Source: AP-15 sp963735445
Lineage (GTDB): Bacteria; Pseudomonadota; Alphaproteobacteria; ATCC43930; CGMCC-115725
NCBI GenBank assembly: GCA_963735445.1
Contig: CAVTLC010000011.1
Coordinates: 48,729-112,728 of the forward strand
DNA length: 64,000 nt
Direction of reading: 5' to 3'
The notes beneath the pieces were generated by a model, which was not told the DNA's origin, ran no database searches, and saw only the letters and a program-made list of their open reading frames with translations. The position numbers and the translations under genes were made by a program. This document shows, one piece after another, positions 27,130 to 35,208 of this stretch; position 1 is the first letter of the stretch; each line of letters begins with the position of its first letter.

Positions 27130-28320
27130 ATGAAGGTTGCCGTCGTCAGAGAAAGGCGGGCGCATGAACGCCGGGTGGCGGCCTCACCCGACAGCGTCAA
27201 GCGAATGGCGGGGTTGGGCCTGAATGTCGTTGCCGAGAGTGGCGCGGGCGAAGCTGCAGGCTTTACCGATTCGATTCTTGCCGCTGCTGGAGCCTCGATC
27301 GTCGGCGATGAGGCGGCGGCGGTTAGCGATGCCGACATCCTGCTCAAGGTGCAGCGCCCGTTGCGCGGCGTCGACGGCGAGCTCGACGAATTGCATCTGC
27401 TAAAGCGCGGCGCGGTGTTGATCGGGCTGTTGCAACCGATGCAAAACCCCGCCGATATCGAGGCCTACGCCAACGCCGGGATAAGTGCTTTTGCGATGGA
27501 GCTGGTGCCCCGCATTACCCGCGCCCAGGCGATGGACGTGTTGTCGTCACAGGCCAATCTGGCCGGCTACAAGGCAGCGATCGACGCGGCCGACGAGTTC
27601 AATCGCGCTTTCCCGATGATGATGACGGCGGCCGGCACGATCAAGGCGGCGCGGGTGCTGGTCATGGGTGCGGGGGTCGCGGGATTGCAGGCGATCGCCA
27701 CCGCCCGCCGCCTTGGGGCGATCGTCTCCGCCACGGATGTGCGCGCCGCCGCCAAAGAGCAGGTCGAGAGCCTGGGAGCGACGTTTATCACGGTCGATGA
27801 CGAAGCCGCTCGGTCGGCCGAGACGGCCGGCGGCTATGCCCGGGAAATGGGTGAGGATTATCAGCGGCGGCAGCGCGAGAGGATTATCGAGGCGTTGCGG
27901 CGCACCGACGTCGTAATTTGCACCGCGTTGATCCCCGGGCGGCGTGCGCCGGTGTTGTTGACCGAAGCGATGGTCGCCGAGATGGCGCCGGGATCGGTAA
28001 TTGTCGATCTCGCCGTCGAGGCCGGCGGCAATGTCGAGGGCAGCCGACCCGGCGAAGTCGTGGCCACCGCCAATCGGGTCAAGATCATTGGCCACCTCAA
28101 TTATCCGTCGCGGATCGCCACTGATGCGAGCCAGCTTTACGCTCGTAACTTATTGTCGTTCCTCAGTCTGATCGTCGACAAGGAGGGCAAGTTGGCGATC
28201 GATGCAAATGACGAGATCGTTAAGGCTAGCCTGCTGACTCGTGATGGGGCAGTCGTTAATCCGGCACTAGCGCCGGCCCCGACCCCTGCTGTCGCCGCAG
28301 CGCCGGCGGCCGATAACTGA
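27130..28320 (+). CDS. pntAA: Proton-translocating NAD(P)+ transhydrogenase subunit alpha part 1
   Basis: Soluble NAD(H)-binding component (domain I) of transhydrogenase, which uses the proton gradient to reduce NADP+ with NADH. Begins MKVAVVRERRAHERRVAASPDSV; the ATG at 27130 matches the family N-terminus and has AGGAA upstream, whereas the earlier ATG at 27091 adds unrelated residues. Key blocks: RITRAQAMDVLSSQANLAGYKA, the NAD-binding VLVMGAGVAGLQAIATARRLGA, and CTALIPGRRAPVLLTEAMVAEM. 396 residues, with an Ala/Pro-rich tail. First gene of a three-gene operon; split alpha subunits are typical of alphaproteobacteria. Confidence 0.96.
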   Translation: MKVAVVRERRAHERRVAASPDSVKRMAGLGLNVVAESGAGEAAGFTDSILAAAGASIVGDEAAAVSDADILLKVQRPLRGVDGELDELHLLKRGAVLIGLLQPMQNPADIEAYANAGISAFAMELVPRITRAQAMDVLSSQANLAGYKAAIDAADEFNRAFPMMMTAAGTIKAARVLVMGAGVAGLQAIATARRLGAIVSATDVRAAAKEQVESLGATFITVDDEAARSAETAGGYAREMGEDYQRRQRERIIEALRRTDVVICTALIPGRRAPVLLTEAMVAEMAPGSVIVDLAVEAGGNVEGSRPGEVVATANRVKIIGHLNYPSRIATDASQLYARNLLSFLSLIVDKEGKLAIDANDEIVKASLLTRDGAVVNPALAPAPTPAVAAAPAADN

Positions 28321-28331
28321 CGGAGCAGACG

Positions 28332-28757
28332 ATGGCAGATCCCGGATCATTTGCCGGACGGGCAAACGAGCTTGCCGACTATGCTGGACGGCTGGCGCGC
28401 GATCTCGACGCCATGGCCCATCAGCTCAGCCTGCAAGCCTCCACTGGAGCGGTCGGAGCTGCGGGAGCGACCGGGGTTACGCCTTTTGTCTACGAGCTGA
28501 CGGTTTTTGTGCTCGCGGTCTTTGTCGGCTACCACGTCGTCTGGCGGGTGACCCCGGCTCTGCACTCACCGCTGATGAGCGTGACCAACGCAATTTCGAG
28601 CGTGATCATCGTCGGAGCACTGATCGCCGCCGGGCCGTTTGGCTTCAGTTTCGCCAAGATTATGGGGTTCGTCGCCGTCACACTCGCCGCGGTCAACATC
28701 TTCGGCGGCTTTATTGTGACCCAGCGCATGCTGCAGATGTTTCAACGCAAAAGATAA
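28332..28757 (+). CDS. pntAB: NAD(P)+ transhydrogenase subunit alpha part 2 (membrane)
   Basis: A 141-residue inner-membrane subunit (first part of the proton channel domain II). After a hydrophilic N-terminus it has at least three helices: PFVYELTVFVLAVFVGYHVVW, SVTNAISSVIIVGALIAAG and KIMGFVAVTLAAVNIFGGFIVTQRML. The segment HSPLMSVTNAISSVI is characteristic. It lies 11 bp after pntAA and 11 bp before pntB. Confidence 0.95.
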   Translation: MADPGSFAGRANELADYAGRLARDLDAMAHQLSLQASTGAVGAAGATGVTPFVYELTVFVLAVFVGYHVVWRVTPALHSPLMSVTNAISSVIIVGALIAAGPFGFSFAKIMGFVAVTLAAVNIFGGFIVTQRMLQMFQRKR

Positions 28758-28768
28758 CGGGGTAGCTC

Positions 28769-30163
28769 GTGAGCGGAAACCTCGCCGCCTTTTTTTATCT
28801 GATAGCGTCCGTTTGTTTCATCCTGGCGTTGCGCGGCCTGTCCTCGCCGCGAACGGCGCGAGCCGGCAATCTGTACGGCATCGCCGGCATGGTGATCGCC
28901 GTTGTGACGACGCTGCTGGTTCCCAACGTGGTCAGTTATTGGCTGATCATTGCCGGTATCATTATCGGCGGAGCCATTGGGACATACATCGCGCTACAGA
29001 TTCAGATGACGGCGCTGCCGCAACTGGTGGCGGCGTTCCACAGCCTGGTCGGCCTCGCCGCGGTTTGCGTCGCCGTCGCCGCGTTCCGCGCGCCACAGGA
29101 TTTTGGGATCGGTGTGCCGGGTGCTATCGAGCGCGCCAGTCTGGTCGAGATGTCGATCGGCATGGCAATCGGCGCCATCACCTTTACCGGTTCGATCGTC
29201 GCCTTCGCCAAATTGCAGGGATTGGTCAGCGGCCGGCCATTGATGTTTCCCGGCCAGCATCTGCTGAATGCCGCCCTTGGCGTCCTGCTGATCCTGTTGA
29301 TCGCGGCCTTTGTCGCAACCGGTGCGGCCGGCGTGTTCTGGCTGTTGCTGTTACTGTCGCTGGCGCTTGGATTTTTGCTGATCATGCCGATCGGCGGCGC
29401 CGACATGCCGGTCGTGATCTCGATGCTGAACTCCTATTCGGGATGGGCAGCCAGCGGCATCGGCTTCACCTTGTCGAACAGCCTGCTGATCGTCACCGGA
29501 GCGTTGGTCGGCTCTTCGGGCGCGATCCTCAGCTACATCATGTGCAAAGGGATGAACCGCTCGATTGTCAACGTCATCTTGGGCGGGTTCGGCACCGAGG
29601 GTGGTGTAGTCGCAACCGGGGCTGGGGTCGGTGACCGCTCGGTCAAATCAGGCAGCGCCGACGACGCGGCTTTTATACTGAAGAATGCCGGCTCGGTTAT
29701 CATCGTCCCCGGTTATGGCATGGCGGTCGCGCAAGCCCAGCACGCACTGCGCGAAATGGCCGATCTGTTAAAGAAGGACGGCGTCGAGGTTCGGTACGCG
29801 ATCCACCCGGTAGCCGGGCGGATGCCGGGGCATATGAACGTGCTGTTGGCCGAGGCGAACGTGCCCTACGACGAAGTCTTCGAACTCGACGAAATCAATC
29901 GCGATTTCCCGTCGACTGATGTCGCTTTTGTGATCGGCGCTAATGATGTGACCAATCCGGCGGCCAAGACCGATCCCAACTCGCCGATCTATGGAATGCC
30001 GATCCTAGACGTCGAACGCGCGAAGACCGTGCTGTTTGTCAAGCGCTCGATGGCCTCGGGCTATGCCGGGGTCGAGAACGAATTGTTCTATCGCGACAAC
30101 ACGATGATGTTGTTCGGTGACGCAAAAAAGATGTGCGAGGAAATCGTCAAGGCGATGGAATAG
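28769..30163 (+). CDS. pntB: NAD(P)+ transhydrogenase subunit beta
   Basis: A 464-residue subunit combining the rest of the membrane channel (about eight helices, residues 1-260) with the NADP(H)-binding domain III (about 290-464). Hallmarks are VAAFHSLVGLAAV in the membrane half, then VIIVPGYGMAVAQAQHALREM, HPVAGRMPGHMNVLLAEANVPYD and VIGANDVTNPAAKTDPNSPIYGMPILDV in domain III. It starts with GTG. Together with pntAA and pntAB it makes the complete enzyme, a main NADPH source. It converges on rpsU. Confidence 0.96.
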   Translation: MSGNLAAFFYLIASVCFILALRGLSSPRTARAGNLYGIAGMVIAVVTTLLVPNVVSYWLIIAGIIIGGAIGTYIALQIQMTALPQLVAAFHSLVGLAAVCVAVAAFRAPQDFGIGVPGAIERASLVEMSIGMAIGAITFTGSIVAFAKLQGLVSGRPLMFPGQHLLNAALGVLLILLIAAFVATGAAGVFWLLLLLSLALGFLLIMPIGGADMPVVISMLNSYSGWAASGIGFTLSNSLLIVTGALVGSSGAILSYIMCKGMNRSIVNVILGGFGTEGGVVATGAGVGDRSVKSGSADDAAFILKNAGSVIIVPGYGMAVAQAQHALREMADLLKKDGVEVRYAIHPVAGRMPGHMNVLLAEANVPYDEVFELDEINRDFPSTDVAFVIGANDVTNPAAKTDPNSPIYGMPILDVERAKTVLFVKRSMASGYAGVENELFYRDNTMMLFGDAKKMCEEIVKAME

Positions 30164-30188
30164 CGGGTTCCGCCCCTGATCGGCGGCC

Positions 30189-30206
30189 GCCCGCCGTCTA
30201 GCGGGC
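30189..30206. terminator. Possible bidirectional hairpin between pntB and rpsU
   Basis: GCCCGC and GCGGGC pair across a six-base loop in the 47 bp gap between converging genes. The T-run is poor on both sides, so this is a weak call. Confidence 0.3.
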
Positions 30207-30210
30207 TTCC

Positions 30211-30414
30211 CTAGTAACCCTCGCGCTCCATGCGTTTGCGCAACAGCTTGCGATAGCGGCGCACTGCCTCCGCCTTCTCGCGCGCCCGCCGTTCCGACGG
30301 CTTCTCGTAGCTGCGCCGCAATTTCATCTCCCGGAATACGCCCTCGCGCTGCATTTTTTTCTTCAGGGCCCTAAGGGCCTGGTCAACATTGTTGTCGCGA
30401 ACGAGGACTTGCAC
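30211..30414 (-). CDS. rpsU: 30S ribosomal protein S21
   Basis: A 67-residue S21, part of the 30S platform near the anti-Shine-Dalgarno region. Sequence MQVLVRDNNVDQALRALKKKMQREG is the diagnostic N-terminus, followed by the basic helix RRSYEKPSERRAREKAEAVRRYRKLLRKRMEREGY. It starts with GTG. Monocistronic and convergent with pntB. Confidence 0.96.
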   Translation of the reverse strand: MQVLVRDNNVDQALRALKKKMQREGVFREMKLRRSYEKPSERRAREKAEAVRRYRKLLRKRMEREGY

Positions 30415-30563
30415 GGGGGCTCTTCTCCATCAAAAACTAGAACGCGGCGACGGCCGCCGCCGCTGCGCATTTATTTAGCACCTGGCCGGCACGCTGTGAA
30501 GGCGACGGATCACGGAAACCGCATCCGCTTTACCACCGCTACTGCAGCCGCCATATTCCGCAA

Positions 30564-31127
30564 ATGGCTCTATTGAAGATCGCCCGCATGGGCAATCCCG
30601 TGCTGCGCCTTCCCGCAGCCAAAGTCGAGGATCCAACGGCCCCGTGGGTACGGCGGCTTGTCGACGACATGGTTGAGACGATGGAGGACGCGAACGGCAC
30701 CGGTCTTGCCGCGCCGCAGATCCACCAGCCTTGGCGGGTCGTCGTTTTCTTTGTTTCGGGCGAAAGGCTGAGCGGCTTGCCAAACGACCTGGCTCAAGAT
30801 CTGACCGTGTTGATCAATCCCGAAGTGGAATTGCTCGGGGAGGAGCGGGCGTTTGGCTGGGAGGGCTGTCTATCGGTGCCTGGGCTGCGCGGCGTCGTCC
30901 CACGTCATCTGCGGATCCGCTACCGCGCGACCGGCCTTGAGGGCGAGCTGATCGAGCAGGAGGTCGAGGGCTTTCACGCTCGTGTCGTGCAACACGAATG
31001 CGACCACCTCGACGGCATTCTTTATCCGCAACGGCTCGTTGACCAGCGCCACTTGTTCTTTCTTGAAGAGCTGCAGCGCCATCCAGTCGATCTCGCCACG
31101 TTTCTCAACGAGACCCGGCCCGTATGA
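30564..31127 (+). CDS. def: Peptide deformylase
   Basis: Removes the N-formyl group from nascent proteins. All three family motifs are present: GTGLAAPQ (45-52), EGCLSVPG (100-107; the Cys is a metal ligand) and HECDH (144-148; two His ligands and the catalytic Glu). 187 residues, normal length. No fmt gene follows; instead the stop overlaps the COQ9 start (ATGA), implying translational coupling. A second def elsewhere in the genome is possible, as many alphaproteobacteria carry more than one. Confidence 0.95.
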   Translation: MALLKIARMGNPVLRLPAAKVEDPTAPWVRRLVDDMVETMEDANGTGLAAPQIHQPWRVVVFFVSGERLSGLPNDLAQDLTVLINPEVELLGEERAFGWEGCLSVPGLRGVVPRHLRIRYRATGLEGELIEQEVEGFHARVVQHECDHLDGILYPQRLVDQRHLFFLEELQRHPVDLATFLNETRPV

Positions 31128-31763
31128 AAAGCCCACTTGCCGAGCGTCAACGGGCGGCGCTGATCGAGGCGATCTTACCCGAGGTGCCGTTCGACGGGTG
31201 GTCGCGATTGGCGTTGCGCGCCGCAGCGCGTCGCTGCGGCATCGGCCCAGACGAAGCGTTCACGCTATTTCCCGGCGGCGCCGCTGATCTGGTCGCCGCC
31301 TTTAGTCATTGGGCCGACCAAGAGATGCTGGACCGGTTGGAAGCCGTGCCATTGCCGCATGCGCGTGTCCCCGACCGGATTGCCGGGGCAATAGCGACAC
31401 GCTTTGATGTCGTCGAACCATGGCGGGAAGCCGTGCGGCGGGCGTTGACCGTCCTCGCCCTGCCGCACAATGCGCCGCTCGCCGCTCGTCTCGTTTACGA
31501 CACAGTCGACGCGATGTGGTATGCCGCGGGCGACACCGCTACGGATTTCAGCTTCTACACAAAGCGAGCGACTTTGGCGGCAATCTACACTGCGGCCGTG
31601 CTGTACTGGCTTGAGGACCGCTCCGAAGGCTTCTGCCGACACGCGCGCGTTTGTCGATCGCCGTCTGGCTGGGGTTGCGCGGTTTGGCCGCCTTCGTCGC
31701 GATCTCGAAACCATCGCCGAGCGACTGCCGAACCCGCTTCGCCTGTTGCGCCCGCTGCGCTGA
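31124..31763 (+). pseudogene. COQ9 family protein, +1 frameshift near 31634
   Basis: COQ9 is a TetR-like-fold lipid-binding protein needed for ubiquinone biosynthesis (it supports COQ7 hydroxylation). The frame from 31124 reads correctly through LVYDTVDAMWYAAGDTATDFSFYTKRATLAAIYTAAVLYWLEDRSEGF, then goes out of frame and would run into purK. Omitting the T at 31634 restores ADTRAFVDRRLAGVARFGRLRRDLETIAERL and a stop at 31763, giving about 212 residues, a normal COQ9. Because ubiquinone synthesis is usually essential in such bacteria, a sequencing error is the simplest reading. The start overlaps the def stop. Confidence 0.85.
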
Positions 31764-31776
31764 GCCGTACAAAAAA

Positions 31777-32856
31777 TCAGCGGCGCGGAACCAGGCGCGT
31801 GACATGGCCCATCTTACGGCCGGGCTGTATTTCGTGCTTGCCGTAGAGATGCAGTTTGGCGAAGGGATCGGCGAGCGCCTCGCGCCATTTTTCGACGTCC
31901 TGGCCGAGCAGGTTCTTCATGACCGCATCGGAATGATGCTCGACCGAGCCTAGCGGCAGCCCGCATAAGGCCCGCACCAGCTGCTCGAACTGGCTGGTAA
32001 CGCAGGCATCGATCGTCCAATGCCCGGAATTGTGCGGGCGCGGGGCAAGCTCGTTAACCAATACCTCTCCCGATGGCCTCACGAACATTTCAACCGCCAG
32101 CACGCCGACGAGATCGAGCTTTTCGGCGACGTGGCGGGCGATCGCCTCGGCGCGCATCGCCGTCTCAACCGCGATCCGTGCCGGTGCGATCGTCGTGTCA
32201 AGAATGTGATGGCTGTGCTGGTTCTCGACCGGCGGATAGGTCGCCCAGGCTCCGTTGCGCCCGCGCGCAACGATGACCGAAATCTCGCAGGCGAAATCGA
32301 CAAACGCTTCAAGAATGCCGATCTCGCCGCCCATTTGCCGCCATGCCTCACCCGAATTTATCTCCGGGGTCAAGGTCACCTGGCCTTTGCCGTCATACCC
32401 CATGCGCACGCTCTTGAGCACCGCGGGGTAACCGAAATCGTGCATTGCCCGCGCCAGCGCTGTCGCATCGGATATTTCCCGGTAGGCCGTGGTCGGGATG
32501 TCGATCGACCGCAAAAAATCCTTTTCGCGCAACCTGTCCTGGGTGATTTCGAGGATCTCGGGTCGCGGCAGCACCGGTTTTGAGGCCGCCACCCGGCGCA
32601 CCGCCTCGGCCGGGATGTTTTCGAACTCGAAGGTAGCGACATCCACTGAGGTCGCGAACCTGTCCAACGCCTCGCAATCGGCGTATTCGGCGACCGTTGC
32701 ATTGCCGCAGACCTGCTCCGCCGGACTATCCGCCTCGGTGGCAAAGACATGGCAGCGAAACCCGAGCCGGGCGGCCGCCAGCGCCGTCATTCGCCCCAAT
32801 TGACCGCCGCCCAATATCCCGATCGTGGCTCCCGGGGCCAGCACCTTCACCGGCAT
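31777..32856 (-). CDS. purK: 5-(carboxyamino)imidazole ribonucleotide synthase
   Basis: ATP-grasp enzyme of purine synthesis, carboxylating AIR to N5-CAIR with ATP and bicarbonate. Diagnostic blocks: GATIGILGGGQLGRM at the N-terminus, the ATP-grasp loop YPAVLKSVRMGYDGKGQ, and the substrate segment VNELAPRPHNSGHWTIDAC. About 359 residues. The ATG at 32856 shares one base with the purE stop (TGATG), so it is translationally coupled to purE; an earlier in-frame start lies inside purE and is rejected. Confidence 0.96.
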   Translation of the reverse strand: MPVKVLAPGATIGILGGGQLGRMTALAAARLGFRCHVFATEADSPAEQVCGNATVAEYADCEALDRFATSVDVATFEFENIPAEAVRRVAASKPVLPRPEILEITQDRLREKDFLRSIDIPTTAYREISDATALARAMHDFGYPAVLKSVRMGYDGKGQVTLTPEINSGEAWRQMGGEIGILEAFVDFACEISVIVARGRNGAWATYPPVENQHSHHILDTTIAPARIAVETAMRAEAIARHVAEKLDLVGVLAVEMFVRPSGEVLVNELAPRPHNSGHWTIDACVTSQFEQLVRALCGLPLGSVEHHSDAVMKNLLGQDVEKWREALADPFAKLHLYGKHEIQPGRKMGHVTRLVPRR

Positions 32857-33350
32857 CAGGCTGTACCTGGCCGCTCGGCGACACGCTCGGTCTGCGCCTG
32901 CCGCCACGAGTCGACGCTCGCCGCCGCAGCGTTGTCCGAAAGACCGAGGATCGCCGCGGCAAACAATGCCGCGTTGACGGCGCCCGCCTCGCCGATGGCA
33001 AAGGTCGCGACCGGAATTCCCGCGGGCATCTGGACAATCGATAACAGACTATCGACGCCTTTTAGCACGCGGCTTTCGATCGGCACGCCGAGCACCGGCA
33101 GCGAGGTCAGGGCTGCGGCCATGCCTGGCAAATGCGCGGCGCCGCCAGCGCCGGCGATAATCACTCTGAGGCCGCGTTCGCGGGCGGTCCGAGCATAATC
33201 GTAGAGCCGGTCGGGTGTCCGGTGCGCCGATACGATGCGCGCTTCATGGCCGATCGCCAGCCGATCGAGGGTTGCCGCGGCGTGCTGCATCGTCTGCCAA
33301 TCGGATTGGCTGCCCATGATAATGCCTACCGCCGGACCGGCCTCGCTCAT
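32856..33350 (-). CDS. purE: 5-(carboxyamino)imidazole ribonucleotide mutase
   Basis: Class I PurE, converting N5-CAIR to CAIR. Typical sequence from VGIIMGSQSDWQTM through RIVSAHRTPDRLYDYA, IIAGAGGAAHLPGMAAALT and GVPIESRVLKGVDSLLSIVQMPAGIPVATFAIG. 164 residues. The order purE-purK with one-base overlap is the common bacterial arrangement. Confidence 0.96.
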   Translation of the reverse strand: MSEAGPAVGIIMGSQSDWQTMQHAAATLDRLAIGHEARIVSAHRTPDRLYDYARTARERGLRVIIAGAGGAAHLPGMAAALTSLPVLGVPIESRVLKGVDSLLSIVQMPAGIPVATFAIGEAGAVNAALFAAAILGLSDNAAAASVDSWRQAQTERVAERPGTA

Positions 33351-33437
33351 TCGCTTTGTTCTCCGGGACGGCGGAATGACATGGGCTCATTATAGGTGCC
33401 GACCCTATCGACACAAGAAGCCGTCCGGGAATGGCGG

Positions 33438-33641
33438 TTAGGCAATGATGTCGGGCAGCAGCTCGCTTTCGAGCTGCGCGATCCGGTCTTTCAGCAGCAG
33501 CTTTCTTTTCTTAAAGCGCTGGAGTTGCAGCTGATCGATCGGCGCGCGCTCCGACAGGCGCGCGATGACGTCGTCGAGATCGCGGTGTTCCGATTTCAGC
33601 GCGGCGAGCTTTGACCTCAGCGCTTCAGCGTCGATGTCCAT
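33438..33641 (-). CDS. DUF465/YdcH family small coiled-coil protein
   Basis: About 67 residues: MDIDAEALRSKLAALKSEHRDLDDVIARLSERAP, then QLQLQRFKKRKLLLKDRIAQLESELLPDIIA. The paired helices with an RFKKRKLLLKDRI second helix are the DUF465/YdcH signature. Function is unknown. The start at 33641 gives the usual family length; an in-frame ATG at 33668 is possible. Neither has a strong ribosome site. A second family member lies at 34947. Confidence 0.82.
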   Translation of the reverse strand: MDIDAEALRSKLAALKSEHRDLDDVIARLSERAPIDQLQLQRFKKRKLLLKDRIAQLESELLPDIIA

Positions 33642-33714
33642 GGCTGATGGCAATGGTGTCTTCACCATTCTAGCATTTATAAATGGGTAACGCTGCGAGA
33701 AATCGGCACAGAAA

Positions 33715-34239
33715 ATGAACATTGGGTCTGACGCGCAAATCGCCGGCCGGGAATTGTGGTCGTTTTCGCAAAAGTTCTACGAGCGGCCTGGCGTCGCAAC
33801 GGCCCTGATCACCCTCCAGGACGAAGCCGGTCTCGACGTCAATCTTATCCTCTTTGCGATCTGGCATGGGCTGTCGGGCCGCGGCCGTCTGGCAGAGCCG
33901 GAACTGGACTCGGCCAAACGGGCGGTTTGCTCGATGCGCGTCGAGGTAATCGAGCCGTTAAGGGCGTTGCGACGTGGACTGAGAACGATCGTCGACGACG
34001 ACATCCAACGTTTGCGCGAGCGCATCAAGGCGATCGAAATCGAAGCGGAGGAGGCGGCGCAATTGCGGCTTGCCGAGGTTGCGGGGCACGCTTTCACCGC
34101 CACGCCCGAGCAGGCTTTGGCGGATGCCGAAGCCAATCTCGAGTGCTATCTACGCGGCGCGGATGCCGACGCTGGGCACACCGCGATCATTCGCCGCGAG
34201 CTGCGGCTGCTGTATCAAACGGCTAGCCCAAGCGGTTAA
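33715..34239 (+). CDS. TIGR02444 family protein (DUF2390)
   Basis: A 174-residue proteobacterial protein of unknown function. The N-terminal block LWSFSQKFYERPGVATALITLQDEAGLDVNLILFAIWHGLSGRG is highly characteristic of TIGR02444. The remainder is helical and charged. Its 3' end overlaps ubiX by four bases in convergent orientation. It is divergent from the first DUF465 gene. Confidence 0.85.
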   Translation: MNIGSDAQIAGRELWSFSQKFYERPGVATALITLQDEAGLDVNLILFAIWHGLSGRGRLAEPELDSAKRAVCSMRVEVIEPLRALRRGLRTIVDDDIQRLRERIKAIEIEAEEAAQLRLAEVAGHAFTATPEQALADAEANLECYLRGADADAGHTAIIRRELRLLYQTASPSG

Positions 34240-34826
34240 GCCCGCTCCGCCGACTCACCCCAGCGCTTGACGGTTCCGGTCTCGATCCCGAACAGGTCGA
34301 GCACCCGGCCCAAGGTCTGATCGATCATCTCTGCAATCGTTGTCGGCTTGGCGTAGAAGGCCGGGACCGGAGGCGCGATAACCGCACCCATTTCCGACAA
34401 GGCAGTCATCGTCCGCAGATGCCCGAGATGAAGTGGCGTCTCGCGGACCATCAGCACCAGCCGGCGCCGCTCCTTCAGCACAACATCGGCGGCACGGGTC
34501 AACAACGTCGTCGTCACGCCGCTCGCGATTTCCGACATGCTGCGGATCGAGCACGGCGCCACCACCATCCCGATCGTCCTGAACGATCCCGAGGAGATTG
34601 GCGCGGCCATATCGGCGATTGCGTGCACGATATCGGCGCGGGCGCGTAGTGCAGCCGGCTTTTGATCGGTCTCAAGCGCCAGCGTCAGTTCGGCCGTGCG
34701 GCTGATTACAAGGTGGGTTTCGACCGGCAAAGGTTGCAGCAGTTCGAGCAGCCTCGCCCCGTAGATCGTGCCGGAGGCGCCGCTGATCCCGACGATTAGG
34801 CGCGGCCTCGTTGACATCTCGCTCAT
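34236..34826 (-). CDS. ubiX: Flavin prenyltransferase UbiX
   Basis: Makes prenylated FMN, the cofactor of UbiD-type decarboxylases in ubiquinone synthesis. The N-terminal FMN/phosphate site VGISGASGTIYGARLLELL, the middle SSGSFRTIGMVVAPCSIRSMSEIASGV and the C-terminal VLMVRETPLHLGHLRTM...IAPPVPAFYAKP are diagnostic. 196 residues. With COQ9 it is one of two ubiquinone genes in the window. No ubiD is seen here. It overlaps the convergent TIGR02444 gene by 4 bp. Confidence 0.95.
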   Translation of the reverse strand: MSEMSTRPRLIVGISGASGTIYGARLLELLQPLPVETHLVISRTAELTLALETDQKPAALRARADIVHAIADMAAPISSGSFRTIGMVVAPCSIRSMSEIASGVTTTLLTRAADVVLKERRRLVLMVRETPLHLGHLRTMTALSEMGAVIAPPVPAFYAKPTTIAEMIDQTLGRVLDLFGIETGTVKRWGESAERA

Positions 34827-34946
34827 CGCGACCCTGTGAAAATTCCCGCACCTGACATATTTTCGTCACCGGGGCGGCCCCAGCTGGCAACGGGCTGCTC
34901 CGGCGTTACTTTGGGCCGATAGTCTCGGTCTTCGAGGAGGGAATGC

Positions 34947-35114
34947 ATGTCGCAGCAAGATCGTATCGAGGCGCTCAAGGAAAAGCATGCAGCACTCGAA
35001 CGTGCCATCGATGAGGAGAACAGCCGACCGCTGCCGAACGACGACATGATCTCCGATCTGAAGCGTCAGAAACTCCGCATCAAGGACGAAATTTACCAAC
35101 TCGAGCGGCTCTGA
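34947..35114 (+). CDS. DUF465/YdcH family protein (second copy, 55 aa)
   Basis: A short frame with GAGGAGG six bases upstream of its ATG. Product: MSQQDRIEALKEKHAALERA, then IDEENSRPLPNDDMISDLKR and QKLRIKDEIYQLERL. The AALERAIDEE and KRQKLRIKDEI blocks are the DUF465 pattern. It is followed 30 bp later by a strong terminator. Function unknown. Confidence 0.85.
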   Translation: MSQQDRIEALKEKHAALERAIDEENSRPLPNDDMISDLKRQKLRIKDEIYQLERL

Positions 35115-35143
35115 CCCGCCGCCGTCACAATCCGATCCTAAAT

Positions 35144-35175
35144 AGCCGGGAGCGTCGAACTTCTCCCGGCTTTTT
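35144..35175 (+). terminator. Rho-independent terminator after the DUF465 gene
   Basis: AGCCGGGAG (35144-35152) pairs perfectly with CTCCCGGCT (35163-35171) and is followed by TTTTT. The spacing after the small gene is right. Confidence 0.85.
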
Positions 35176-35208
35176 CGTGCCCGCCGCGCTGGCGCCCATC
35201 TGCGGGAT

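Noticed and set aside
30478..30560. tRNA-like stretch upstream of def
   Set aside because: A D-loop-like AGCGG-GGTAAAGC is present on the minus strand, but no acceptor stem or TTC-G T-loop can be built around it.
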